DNA from: DATKFM01 sp046154965
GTDB taxonomy: Bacteria > Pseudomonadota > Alphaproteobacteria > Dongiales > Dongiaceae
DNA length: 64,000 nt
Direction of reading: 5' to 3'
Assembly (NCBI GenBank): GCA_046154965.1
Contig: JBJXDY010000099.1
Location: 15,424 to 79,423, forward strand
Both the position numbers and the translations under genes were made by a program. Shown one piece after another: positions 53,467 to 61,008 of this stretch (its first letter is position 1; every line of letters starts with the position of its first letter). Under the pieces are notes generated by a model, which did not search any database, was not told where the DNA came from, and worked only from the letters and a program-made list of their open reading frames with translations.

Positions 53467-53508
53467 ACCCCTCTCCCCTTGGGGAAGAGGGGGCAGGGGG
53501 TGAGGGGT
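53467..53508. repeat. left inverted repeat of the DUF559 unit
   Basis: A 42-bp repeat starting ACCCCTCTCCCCTTGGGG and ending GCAGGGGGTGAGGGGT, the inverse of 53867-53908 with one mismatch. It contains its own C-rich/G-rich self-complementary arms (CCCCTCTCCCC versus GAGGGG). Confidence 0.9.
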
Positions 53509-53532
53509 ATCTTTCAGTCAGAGTTTGAACAC

Positions 53533-53919
53533 ATGACCACGGCGAGGCGCCCGCGCTCTCTACGAAAGACGTCCAGTCTTGCTGAGCGCACTCTTTGGGA
53601 GCGTTTGCGCAATCGGAAGCTTCACGGGTACAAGTTCCGGCGACAACAACTGATCGGACCTTACACTGCTGATTTCGTATGCCTCGAGGGCCATCTCATT
53701 GTGGAACTCGATGGTGGTCATCACGTACTTCGGGCTGATGCGGATCGGCTGCGCGACACGTGGCTTGGCAGGGAAGGGTATCGCGTATTGCGGATTCGCC
53801 ATCTCAGAGTATTGAATGAAGTTAACGAGGTCTTGCATGAGATCCTAGCAGCGCTTCAAGCAAGCAACCCCTCACCCCCTGCCCCCTCTCCCCCAAGGGG
53901 AGAGGGGTTACGCAAGTAG
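53533..53919 (+). CDS. DUF559 endonuclease-fold protein
   Basis: 128 residues from the ATG at 53533. A DUF559 domain (about 17-110) is related to Vsr and restriction-type PD-(D/E)xK nucleases: SLAERTLWERLRNRKLHGYK, FRRQQLIGPYTADFVCLE (D47), LIVELDGGHH (E59, D60), then WLGREGYRVLRIRHLRVLN. The final about 16 residues (NPSPPAPSPPRGEG) are encoded by the right-hand repeat, and the stop is in the right CAAGTAG. DUF559 proteins are common in bacteria and mostly uncharacterised; a DNA-nicking role is plausible. The inverted repeats around the gene suggest that it and the repeats travel together. Confidence 0.88.
   Translation: MTTARRPRSLRKTSSLAERTLWERLRNRKLHGYKFRRQQLIGPYTADFVCLEGHLIVELDGGHHVLRADADRLRDTWLGREGYRVLRIRHLRVLNEVNEVLHEILAALQASNPSPPAPSPPRGEGLRK
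53867..53908. repeat. right inverted repeat of the DUF559 unit
   Basis: The 42-bp inverse copy of 53467-53508 (41/42 match). It lies inside the 3' end of the DUF559 reading frame, so the repeat is translated as a Pro/Ser-rich tail. Confidence 0.9.
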
Positions 53920-53934
53920 TTCTCAGGAACAATC

Positions 53935-55050
53935 ATGGCTGACACATCCAACAAACCCCGCTGGGCCCTCGGCATGATGAGCGGCACGTCTTGCGACGGC
54001 ATCGACGCGGCACTGGTGGAAACCGACGGCGAGACCGAGATCATCATCGGCGCCGCCCTGGCCGAGCCCTATGGCCCGGAATTCCGCGCCAGGCTGATGT
54101 CGGTCATGGGCCTGAAGGGTCCGGTGGCCGAGGTGGAGAAGGAACTCACCGAGCGCCACGCGGCCGTGGCGAAGCGCCTGCTCAGCGACAACGGCCTCGA
54201 GCCCAAGGACGTGGCGCTGATCGGCTTCCACGGCCAGACGCTGCTGCACCAACCCGATCTCGGCCGCACCAAGCAGATCGGCGACGGCGCGCTGCTGGCC
54301 AAGCTGACGGGCATCGACGTGGTCAACGACTTCCGTTCCAACGACATGGCCCATGGCGGCCAGGGCGCGCCCTTCGTGCCGCTGTTCCACGCGGCGCTCG
54401 CGGCATCGATGAAGCGGCCGGTGGCCGTGCTGAACATCGGCGGCGTCGCCAATGTCACCTGGGTCGGCGAGGGTGCGGTGAAGGGCACGGCGGGCGCTGC
54501 CGGCAACGCGCCGGTCCTCGCCTTCGACACCGGCCCCGGCAACGCGCTGATGGACGATTGGGCGCTGAAGCATACGGGCCAGGCAGTGGACAAGGACGGC
54601 GCGCTGGCCGCCAAGGGCAAGGTCGACGACGCGGCCCTGGCCAAGCTGATGTCCCATCCCTATTTCGCCAGGAAGGCGCCGAAATCCCTCGACCGCAACG
54701 ACTTCGACGCGTCGCCCGTCGCGTCGCTGTCGCCGGAAGACGGCGCCGCCACCCTGGCCGCCTTCACCGTCGCCTCGATCGTCAAGGCCGCCGAACTCTT
54801 CCCCGCGCCCGCGCGCCGCTGGATCGTTGCCGGCGGCGGCCGCCGCAATCCCGTTGTGATGGCCGGCCTCGCCGGAAAACTCGGCGTCCCCGTCGCCCCC
54901 GCCGAACGCGCCGGCTGGAACGGCGACATGCTGGAGGCGCAGGCGTTCGGCTATCTGGCGGTTCGTTCCGTGCGTGGGTTGCCGCTGAGTGTGCCGGGCA
55001 CGACAGGCGTGAAGGAGCCGGTGACGGGCGGCAAGCTGCACAAGAAGTGA
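53935..55050 (+). CDS. anmK: anhydro-N-acetylmuramic acid kinase
   Basis: 371 residues. AnmK features: LGMMSGTSCDGIDAALVETD, ALIGFHGQTLLHQPD, GDGALLAKLTGIDVVNDFRS, VLNIGGVANVTWVG, AFDTGPGNALMDDWA and IVAGGGRRNPVVMAGLA. It cleaves the anhydro ring of anhydroMurNAc and phosphorylates it to MurNAc-6-P during peptidoglycan recycling. It begins 15 bp after the DUF559 stop, so the DUF559 unit sits between anmK and its upstream neighbour tyrS, which is divergent. The usual anmK promoter may now be the repeat region. Confidence 0.97.
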   Translation: MADTSNKPRWALGMMSGTSCDGIDAALVETDGETEIIIGAALAEPYGPEFRARLMSVMGLKGPVAEVEKELTERHAAVAKRLLSDNGLEPKDVALIGFHGQTLLHQPDLGRTKQIGDGALLAKLTGIDVVNDFRSNDMAHGGQGAPFVPLFHAALAASMKRPVAVLNIGGVANVTWVGEGAVKGTAGAAGNAPVLAFDTGPGNALMDDWALKHTGQAVDKDGALAAKGKVDDAALAKLMSHPYFARKAPKSLDRNDFDASPVASLSPEDGAATLAAFTVASIVKAAELFPAPARRWIVAGGGRRNPVVMAGLAGKLGVPVAPAERAGWNGDMLEAQAFGYLAVRSVRGLPLSVPGTTGVKEPVTGGKLHKK

Positions 55051-55071
55051 AGAGAATTTGCACAGCGCTCT

Positions 55072-55168
55072 GTAGGGGCGACCGACAGGCAGATCGCGAA
55101 ACGATCTTGCCGAGGTCGCCCTGGCGACGTGGTGCGATGTCGACTGGGCGAGCGCCGCTCGCCCTTAC
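55072..55168. repeat. palindromic intergenic repeat (GTAGGGGCGA family), copy 1
   Basis: Starts GTAGGGGCGACC and ends GCGAGCGCCGCTCGCCCTTAC; the terminal part forms a hairpin (GGGCGAGCG / CGCTCGCCC). It lies between convergent anmK and the DUF1194 gene and contains the TAA stop of DUF1194. It may act as a bidirectional transcript end. A relative is at 63485-63543. Confidence 0.65.
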
Positions 55169-55977
55169 CTATTCTCATCCAGAAACTCCGGCCGCGTCTT
55201 CTCGCCGATCAGGCAGTCGATCCGCGGCGCCATCTGCGCCAATTCCGCCTGCACGATCTCCGGCTCGCGCCCGGCAATCTCCAGCACCAGCTTGCGGCGG
55301 ATGGCTTCGGCCAATTGCTCCGGCGCCTGCACGGAAATGGAGAATGCGCCGGGGCCGCCGATGACGCAGTCTTCATAGTAGATATCGAGCAGCCCGGCCG
55401 GCAGGCCGAACATCGTACCGGGATGGAGCGTCAGGGGCAGGCCGTTGATGGTGATGCCGCGCGCCAGCATCGCTTCGCGCATGGGCACCACCGGCGGTCC
55501 CATATTGTTCGGCCCGTCGCCGGAGATGTCGACCACTTGCCGGCTGCCGGAAAAGCCGTTGTCCTGGAACAGCGCGCCTGAGAAGGCGAGGGCGGCGGAG
55601 ATCGAGGTGCCGCGGATACGCGGGCTTTCGGCCTGCGCCAGCTCCGCCGACACCGCCTCGGCCGCCGCCTTGCCGTCCACCAGCCGCCAGGGCATCACCA
55701 GCGTCTGCGATTTCGGCCCCGCCCATTCGACATAGGCCACGGCGATCTTGCCTGTCAGGCCCGAGGTAATCGCCACGATCACATCGGGATGCAGGAATGC
55801 GTCAACATAGCCGTCGCGTTGGAGCTTCCGCTCTTCGATGTCCATCGACCCTGAAACATCCACCGCCAGAACGAGCTCGAGATCGACGGGAACGTCCTCG
55901 GCGAACGTGGGGCTGGCCGGCGCAACAAATGCTGTTGCAGCGAAGACAGCCAGCCACCTGCTCAGCGGTAGCGCCAT
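55165..55977 (-). CDS. DUF1194 protein (exported von Willebrand A-like)
   Basis: 270 residues. The signal peptide is about 1-26 (LAVFAATAFVAPASPTFAED). The vWA-like domain has the MIDAS motif DVSGSMD and the downstream Asp in VVDISGDGPNN; other DUF1194 hallmarks are VAYVEWAG, GTSISAALAFSGALF and ITINGLPL. Family function is unknown; MIDAS domains bind divalent metal and protein partners, so a secreted or periplasmic adhesion/assembly role is possible. The gene stands alone, transcribed leftward, and its stop lies within a palindromic repeat. Confidence 0.88.
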   Translation of the reverse strand: MALPLSRWLAVFAATAFVAPASPTFAEDVPVDLELVLAVDVSGSMDIEERKLQRDGYVDAFLHPDVIVAITSGLTGKIAVAYVEWAGPKSQTLVMPWRLVDGKAAAEAVSAELAQAESPRIRGTSISAALAFSGALFQDNGFSGSRQVVDISGDGPNNMGPPVVPMREAMLARGITINGLPLTLHPGTMFGLPAGLLDIYYEDCVIGGPGAFSISVQAPEQLAEAIRRKLVLEIAGREPEIVQAELAQMAPRIDCLIGEKTRPEFLDENR

Positions 55978-56098
55978 TGCTCACCCCTTCCAGGAAGCGA
56001 TGCAACTGGCCACGCAAGTGCATCGGCCGCCGGCGATCGATGAAAGCACAGATGCGTGTGGATGGATATGGTGGAACCGATCCGGTGCCTCCGACTCC

Positions 56099-56170
56099 AA
56101 TCTGACCCCTCTCCCCTTGCGGCAGAGGGCGGCTATCGGCCGCTCTGCGGCCGATAGCCGGGTGAGGGGT
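56099..56170. repeat. C-rich/G-rich repeat with hairpin core, left copy of pair
   Basis: Begins AATCTGACCCCTCT and ends GGGTGAGGGGT. Between the arms lies a perfect hairpin: GGCTATCGGCCG (56131-56142), loop CTCTG, CGGCCGATAGCC (56148-56159). Its outer 14 bp match the inverse of 56352-56365 exactly. Confidence 0.8.
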
Positions 56171-56294
56171 TTGGCGCGGGAGCGCGCAAAGACTCTTTGC
56201 TCAATTCAGAGTCCAGGCCTCTGAAAAGATTCTGCATGACTGAAAGAAGCTCTTGATGGGGGCGGCAGACTCTTTGGCGCCTACTGGCGCCGAG

Positions 56295-56365
56295 CCCCTC
56301 ACCCGAGAAACATCCGCGTAGCGGATGTTTCTCGCCCTCTCCCACGAGGGCAGAGGGGTCAGATT
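56295..56365. repeat. C-rich/G-rich repeat with a different hairpin core, right copy of pair
   Basis: Begins CCCCTCACCC and ends AGAGGGGTCAGATT. Its core hairpin is CGAGAAACATCCGC (56304-56317), loop GTA, GCGGATGTTTCTCG (56321-56334), unrelated in sequence to the core of the left copy. Confidence 0.8.
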
Positions 56366-56390
56366 AGGGAATGCTCAGGAATCGGGCGCT

Positions 56391-57056
56391 CTACCGCGCC
56401 GCAGCCTTCGCCCGCTTGGGCTTCGAGGGGCCGGCGAGATAGTTGTCGATTTCGCCGGTCAGCTCGTCCAGCTTGTCGTGGAAGAAGTGGTTGGCGCCTT
56501 CCACCAGGCGATAGTCGATATTGATGTCCCGCTGGTTCGACAGCTTCTGCACCAGCTTGTTCACCGACTCCGCCGGCACGATGTCGTCCTCGTCGCCCTG
56601 GATCACCAGGCCCGAGGAGGGGCAGGGGGCCAGGAAGCTGAAATCATACATGTTGGCCGGCGGCGAGATGGAGATGAAGCTGGAGATCTCCGGCCGCCGC
56701 ATCAAGAGCTGCATGCCAATCCAGGCGCCGAAAGAGAATCCGGCCACCCAGCAAGCGGCGGCATTCGGATTGTGGGACTGCAGCCAGTCCAGCGACGATG
56801 CGGCGTCGCTCAGCTCGCCCTCGCCGCGGTCGAACCGCCCCTGGGACCGGCCGACGCCGCGGAAATTGAACCGCAGCACCGCATAGCCCCGCTTCTGGAA
56901 GGTCTGGTAGACGGCATAGACGACCTTGTTGTTCATCGTCCCGCCATGCTGCGGATTTGGGTGCAGCACGATGGCGATGGGCGAGGTCGGCTCCCGGCCA
57001 GGCTGGTAACGGGCTTCGATCCGGCCTTCCGGTCCGTTGATAATCACTTCAGGCAT
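56391..57056 (-). CDS. alpha/beta hydrolase (dienelactone hydrolase-like)
   Basis: 221 residues from the ATG at 57056 (MPEVIINGPEGRIEARY); the frame extends to 57122 without family character. Signatures are LHPNPQHGGTMNNKVVYAVY, LRFNFRGVGRSQG and the nucleophile region VAGFSFGAWIG with Ser, then QGDEDDIVPA (acid) and EGANHFF (base). This highly conserved alphaproteobacterial family has no proven substrate. It is divergent from cysE with about 200 bp between the starts, a neighbourhood also seen beside Fe-S assembly genes. The C-terminus is a basic tail (KPKRAKAAAR). Confidence 0.87.
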   Translation of the reverse strand: MPEVIINGPEGRIEARYQPGREPTSPIAIVLHPNPQHGGTMNNKVVYAVYQTFQKRGYAVLRFNFRGVGRSQGRFDRGEGELSDAASSLDWLQSHNPNAAACWVAGFSFGAWIGMQLLMRRPEISSFISISPPANMYDFSFLAPCPSSGLVIQGDEDDIVPAESVNKLVQKLSNQRDINIDYRLVEGANHFFHDKLDELTGEIDNYLAGPSKPKRAKAAAR

Positions 57057-57148
57057 GCAATGACGGCTTCCCAGCCACGTTCGGTCTTTTGACGCCAAAC
57101 TTCCGTTGGCGTTTTCAACCATTTGTTATTACTGATTCATCGGGCCGT

Positions 57149-57188
57149 CCGACCAAATCTTGACCAATTTAGTCGGATATACTATATG
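57149..57188 (+). promoter_or_regulatory. cysE promoter with palindromic operator (Rrf2/IscR-like)
   Basis: TTGACC (57160-57165), a 17-bp spacer and TATATG (57183-57188). The -35 is embedded in an inverted repeat: CCGACCAAAT (57149-57158) and ATTTAGTCGG (57167-57176), 9 of 10 positions complementary, 8-bp spacer. Placement over the -35 implies repression. The GAC/GTC half-sites around an AT-rich centre resemble operators of Rrf2-family regulators; the identity of the regulator is inference. Confidence 0.6.
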
Positions 57189-57255
57189 CCTACAAGGAGC
57201 GGGCACACACCCCGACGCCGGCCAAGACCTGAGCCAAGGCGGATCGGATCATATC

Positions 57256-58029
57256 ATGTTGGGTCGCATGCTTTTCAAGAACATTCGCGACGATATCGAC
57301 GGCATGATCGCCCGGGACCCCGCCGCCCGGTCGCGACTGGAGGTTGTGCTTACCTATCCGGGATTCCATGCCGTGGTCCTCTACCGCGCCGCGCATTGGC
57401 TGTTCCTGCGCCGCTGGCACCTGCTGGCCAGAATGGTTTCCCATTTCGCCCGGCTGATCACCGGCATCGACATCCATCCCGGCGCCACCATCGGCCGCCG
57501 CCTGTTCATCGATCATGGCACCGGCCTGGTGATCGGCGAAACGGCGGAAATCGGCGATGATGTCACGCTCTATCAGGGCGTTACCCTCGGCGGCGTGGCG
57601 CCGTCGGTGGATTCCGCCGCGCAGATCGACCGCAAGCGCCATCCCACCCTGCGCAACAACGTCATCGTCGGTTCCGGCGCCCAGGTGCTGGGCCCGATCA
57701 CCGTGGGCGAGGGTGCCCGGGTCGGCGCCAATGCCGTGGCCGTCGCCGATGTGCCGGCGGGAGTCACCGTGGTCGGCATCCCCGCCAAGGTCATCGTGCC
57801 GCGCAAGGCCTCGCAGGAGTTCCGCGCTTACGGCATGCCGGCCGACGATATCGCCGATCCCATCACCCGCGCCATCGACGGGCTGTTGGACCAGGTGTCC
57901 CGCCTCAAGGCCCGCGTCGAGCAGCTCGAAGGCGAGGCGGCGCACCGCACGGGCAACGGCGAGACCGAAACGCCCGGCACAGCGCCTGCGTCAATCAATC
58001 CCGAGGATCGCCACACGCCGGACTGCTAG
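57256..58029 (+). CDS. cysE: serine O-acetyltransferase
   Basis: 257 residues from the ATG at 57256; an upstream extension in the same frame overlaps the promoter. An N-terminal helical domain (about 1-70, HAVVLYRAAHWLF) is followed by the left-handed beta-helix of hexapeptide repeats (about 75-195) with GIDIHPGATIGRRLFIDHG, VIGETAEIGDDVTLYQGVTLGG and IVGSGAQVLGPI. The catalytic His is in DHGTG. It acetylates serine from acetyl-CoA, the first step of cysteine synthesis. It precedes two cysteine desulfurase genes and a ferredoxin gene, linking cysteine supply to Fe-S cluster formation. Confidence 0.95.
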   Translation: MLGRMLFKNIRDDIDGMIARDPAARSRLEVVLTYPGFHAVVLYRAAHWLFLRRWHLLARMVSHFARLITGIDIHPGATIGRRLFIDHGTGLVIGETAEIGDDVTLYQGVTLGGVAPSVDSAAQIDRKRHPTLRNNVIVGSGAQVLGPITVGEGARVGANAVAVADVPAGVTVVGIPAKVIVPRKASQEFRAYGMPADDIADPITRAIDGLLDQVSRLKARVEQLEGEAAHRTGNGETETPGTAPASINPEDRHTPDC

Positions 58030-58059
58030 TCTGCGGCAGTCCGGCGAGGCGAGCCGCCG

Positions 58060-59196
58060 ATGAATTCTCCTGTTTATCTCGACTACAACGCCACCGCGCC
58101 GCTGCGCCCCGCCGCAACGGAAGCAATGGCGCGCGCCCAGGGCCTGACCGGCAATCCATCCTCCGTCCACAGCTTCGGCCGCCAGGCGCGGGCGGCACTG
58201 GAAACCGCGCGGGAGCAGGTGGCGGCGCTGGCGGGCGCCAAGCCGGCGCAGCTGGTATTCACGTCAGGCGGCACGGAGGCCAACAACCTGGCGCTGGCCG
58301 GCAGCGGCCGCACGCGAATTCTCGTCTCCATGATCGAGCATGACTCCGTCCTGGCCGCTGCGCCGGAATCCGAGCATGTTCCCGTCACCGCCGCTGGCGT
58401 CGTCGATCTTGTGGCGCTGGAGCGCCTGCTGCAGGCGGACAAGCGGCCGGCGCTGGTCTGCGTCATGCTGGCCAACAACGAGACTGGAATCATCCAGCCG
58501 CTGGCGGAAGTGGTGGCGATCGCCCATCGCGCCGGCGCTCTGGTCCACTGCGATGCCGTGCAGGCGGCCGGCAAGCTGCCGCTGGATTTCGTAGCGCTCG
58601 GCGTGGATCTGATGTCGCTGTCCGCCCACAAGTACGGCGGTCCCAAGGGCGCGGGTGCCTTGATCGTCGCCGACACCGTGCCCTTCACCGCGCTGCTCCG
58701 CGGCGGCGGGCAGGAGCGCGGCCGCCGCGCCGGCACCGAGAACGTCGCCGCTATCGCCGGCTTCGGCGCCGCGGCTGTGGCGGCGCGCCGCGATCTGTCG
58801 CACCTGGAATCCATCGCCGAGATGCGCGACCGGCTGGAACGGGACGCCGCCGCCGACCTTGCCGCCACACGCATCATCGGCCTGGGCGCGCCGCGCCTGG
58901 CGAACACCAGCTGCCTCGCCTTGCCGGGTGTTCCGGCGGAGACGCTGGTGATGGCGTTGGATCTGGCGGGAGTCGCCGTCAGCGCCGGCTCCGCCTGCTC
59001 CTCGGGAAAAGTGAAGCCGTCCCATGTGCTGACGGCCATGGGCCTTGGCGCGGAGATTGCCGGCAGCGCCATCCGAGTCAGCCTCGGCTGGGCCAGCAAG
59101 CCCGCCGATGTGGAGCGCTTCCTCGCGGTTTGGAACGAGTTCGCAGCACGCCGTGGCCGCGCCGCTTCATCGCAGGGCGGCTTGACGGCGGCGTAG
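58060..59196 (+). CDS. cysteine desulfurase, NifS/IscS family (first copy)
   Basis: 378 residues, PLP-dependent fold type I. VYLDYNATAPLRP is the N-terminal signature, the PLP Lys is K191 in LSAHKYGGPKGAGAL, and the sulfur-carrying Cys is C313 in SAGSACSSGKVKPSHVL, the group I long-loop type. Substrate-binding HCDAVQAAGKLP is present. It removes sulfur from cysteine as a persulfide for Fe-S or thiocofactor synthesis. It starts 30 bp after cysE and 19 bp before the second copy. The two copies are clearly divergent in sequence, so this is not a recent duplication. Confidence 0.95.
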   Translation: MNSPVYLDYNATAPLRPAATEAMARAQGLTGNPSSVHSFGRQARAALETAREQVAALAGAKPAQLVFTSGGTEANNLALAGSGRTRILVSMIEHDSVLAAAPESEHVPVTAAGVVDLVALERLLQADKRPALVCVMLANNETGIIQPLAEVVAIAHRAGALVHCDAVQAAGKLPLDFVALGVDLMSLSAHKYGGPKGAGALIVADTVPFTALLRGGGQERGRRAGTENVAAIAGFGAAAVAARRDLSHLESIAEMRDRLERDAAADLAATRIIGLGAPRLANTSCLALPGVPAETLVMALDLAGVAVSAGSACSSGKVKPSHVLTAMGLGAEIAGSAIRVSLGWASKPADVERFLAVWNEFAARRGRAASSQGGLTAA

Positions 59197-59215
59197 ATAC
59201 GGGTTGCACTTCCCT

Positions 59216-60430
59216 ATGTCCAACAAGCCCACCAACGGCCACCTGCCGAACCAGCCGAAGACGCCGGTCTATCTCGACTACCAGTCGACCACGCCGGTGG
59301 ATCCCCGCGTGCTCGAGATCATGCTGCCCTATTTCACCGAGAAGTTCGGCAATCCCCATTCCACCAGCCACAGCCACGGCCGCATCGTGGCCGAAGCCGT
59401 GGAGGCGGCGCGCGAGGATGTCGCCCGGCTGATCGGCGCGGAGGCGCGGGAGATCGTGTTCACGTCGGGCGCCACGGAATCCAACAACATCGCCGTCAAG
59501 GGTGCCGCGCGCTTCCTGAAGGACCGGCGGGACCACGTCGTCACCTGCGTCACCGAGCATAAATGCGTGCTGGAGAGCGTGAAGCGGCTGGAGCAGGAAG
59601 GCTTCGCCGTCACCTGGCTGCCCGTCGGCCGCGACGGCCTCGTGGACCTCAAGGCTCTGGAAGCCGCCATCACCGGCCGCACCGCCCTGGTCACCATCAT
59701 GGCGGTCAACAACGAGATCGGCGTAATCCAGCCGCTGGCGGAGATCGGCAAGCTCGCCCATGCCAAGGGTGCCTTGTTCCACACCGACGCGGCCCAGGCC
59801 GCCGGCAAGATCTGGCTCGATGTGCAGGCGATGAACATCGACCTCCTCAGCATCTCCGGCCACAAGATGTACGCGCCCAAGGGCGTCGGCGCGCTCTATG
59901 TCCGCCGCCGGCCGCGGGTGCGGATCGAGCCGCTGTTCGATGGCGGCGGCCAGGAGCGCGGCGTGCGCTCCGGCACCCTGCCGGCGCCGCTCTGCGTGGC
60001 GCTGGGTGCGGCCGCCCGCATCGCCCGGGAGTCCCATGCGGAGGAAGGCAACGCTCTCGGCATCCTGCGCCGCCGCTTCCTCAACGCCATGGCGCGGGGC
60101 GTGCCGGATGCCGCGGTGAACGGCAGCGAGAGCCACCGCTTCGCCGGCAACATCAATCTGCGGCTGCCAGGCGTCGATGCCCAGCGGCTGCTGGAGCAGA
60201 TCCCGGAGCTGTCCTTGTCCCTCGGCTCCGCCTGCACCTCGGCCGAGGTGGAGCCGTCCTATGTGCTGCGGGCCATCGGCCTGTCCGATGCCGAGGCGGC
60301 CACGTCGCTGCGGGTCGGGCTCGGCCGCTTCACCACGGAAGCAGAGGTGGATTTCGCCGCCGAGCGCCTGACCGCCGCCGCCGGCCGTTTGCGCGCCGGC
60401 GACGCTAAAGTGCCCAGCGCCGCCCAATGA
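59216..60430 (+). CDS. iscS: cysteine desulfurase, IscS family (second copy)
   Basis: 404 residues from the ATG at 59216; TTG at 59204 is an alternative. It starts with a short extension (to about residue 16), then VYLDYQSTTPVDPRV. The PLP Lys is K217 in SISGHKMYAPKGVGALYVRR and the catalytic Cys is C340 in LGSACTSAEVEPSYVLRAI. The block RIEPLFDGGGQERGVRSGT is diagnostic of IscS-type enzymes. It delivers sulfur to scaffold proteins and tRNA thiolation. No iscU or suf gene is present within the window downstream; only ferredoxin follows. Confidence 0.95.
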   Translation: MSNKPTNGHLPNQPKTPVYLDYQSTTPVDPRVLEIMLPYFTEKFGNPHSTSHSHGRIVAEAVEAAREDVARLIGAEAREIVFTSGATESNNIAVKGAARFLKDRRDHVVTCVTEHKCVLESVKRLEQEGFAVTWLPVGRDGLVDLKALEAAITGRTALVTIMAVNNEIGVIQPLAEIGKLAHAKGALFHTDAAQAAGKIWLDVQAMNIDLLSISGHKMYAPKGVGALYVRRRPRVRIEPLFDGGGQERGVRSGTLPAPLCVALGAAARIARESHAEEGNALGILRRRFLNAMARGVPDAAVNGSESHRFAGNINLRLPGVDAQRLLEQIPELSLSLGSACTSAEVEPSYVLRAIGLSDAEAATSLRVGLGRFTTEAEVDFAAERLTAAAGRLRAGDAKVPSAAQ

Positions 60431-60532
60431 AAGGGGCTTTCCCGGGCCTTTCCTTGACGGCCCGTGGGGGCCTGTGGCAGGGAAGCCGCCGCCGGGTGGG
60501 AGACGGGGCCTGCCCCCCAGGAGAACGACAGG

Positions 60533-60865
60533 ATGCCGAAGATCACCTTCATCAAGACCGATGGCACGCGGCTCGAAGTGGATGCCCCGGTCGGCCTGTC
60601 CGTTCTCGAGATCGCCCACCGCAACAACCTGGACCTGGAAGGCGCCTGCGAGGGCTCGCTCGCCTGTTCCACCTGCCATGTCATCGTCGACCCCGAATGG
60701 TATGAAGTGTTGCAGGCCGCCACCGAGGACGAGGAGGACATGCTGGACCTCGCCTTCGGCCTGACCAAGACATCGCGCCTGGGCTGCCAGATCCGCATCA
60801 CCGAGGAACTGGACGGCCTCACCGTGCAACTGCCCTCGGCCACCCGCAACATGATGCTGGAATAG
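60533..60865 (+). CDS. [2Fe-2S] ferredoxin, adrenodoxin type
   Basis: 110 residues from the ATG at 60533, with AGGAG upstream. The cluster ligands are C39, C45, C48 and C85 (CEGSLACSTC ... RLGCQI), the spacing of adrenodoxin/Isc-type ferredoxin. FIKTDGTRLEVDAPVG and VDPEWYEVL are typical of the group. It carries electrons to Fe-S cluster assembly or to other redox enzymes. It is the last gene of the cysE-desulfurase group, 102 bp after iscS. Confidence 0.95.
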   Translation: MPKITFIKTDGTRLEVDAPVGLSVLEIAHRNNLDLEGACEGSLACSTCHVIVDPEWYEVLQAATEDEEDMLDLAFGLTKTSRLGCQIRITEELDGLTVQLPSATRNMMLE

Positions 60866-61008
60866 GCCGCCCCGAAGGGCCTTGCCCAAAAGGAACCATC
60901 TGGCGTCAATCCGCCTTACCTTCCCGGACGGATTTGTCCTTGGACTTTACCCGGGCAATCGCCAGATGATCGCCGCCGCGAACCCCTGTCGCTGAAGGTT
61001 AACGCCCC

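Larger units (their letters stand above)
53456..53919. mobile_element. candidate mobile unit: DUF559 gene bracketed by inverted repeats and a 7-bp direct repeat
   Basis: Inverted repeats at 53467-53508 and 53867-53908 match at 41 of 42 positions. They enclose a single small gene that begins 25 nt after the left arm and reads into the right arm. The 7-bp direct repeat CAAGTAG lies at 53456-53462 and 53913-53919, exactly 4 nt outside each arm, as a target duplication would. The mobile nature is inference; no transposase is present, and DUF559 proteins are nuclease-fold. Confidence 0.5.
55978..56390. other. repeat-filled intergenic region
   Basis: 413 bp between DUF1194 and the next leftward gene. 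Most of it is an inverted pair of C-rich/G-rich repeats (56099-56170 and 56295-56365) with about 125 bp between them. The middle contains GGCGCCTACTGGCGCC-like small palindromes but no credible frame. Confidence 0.7.
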
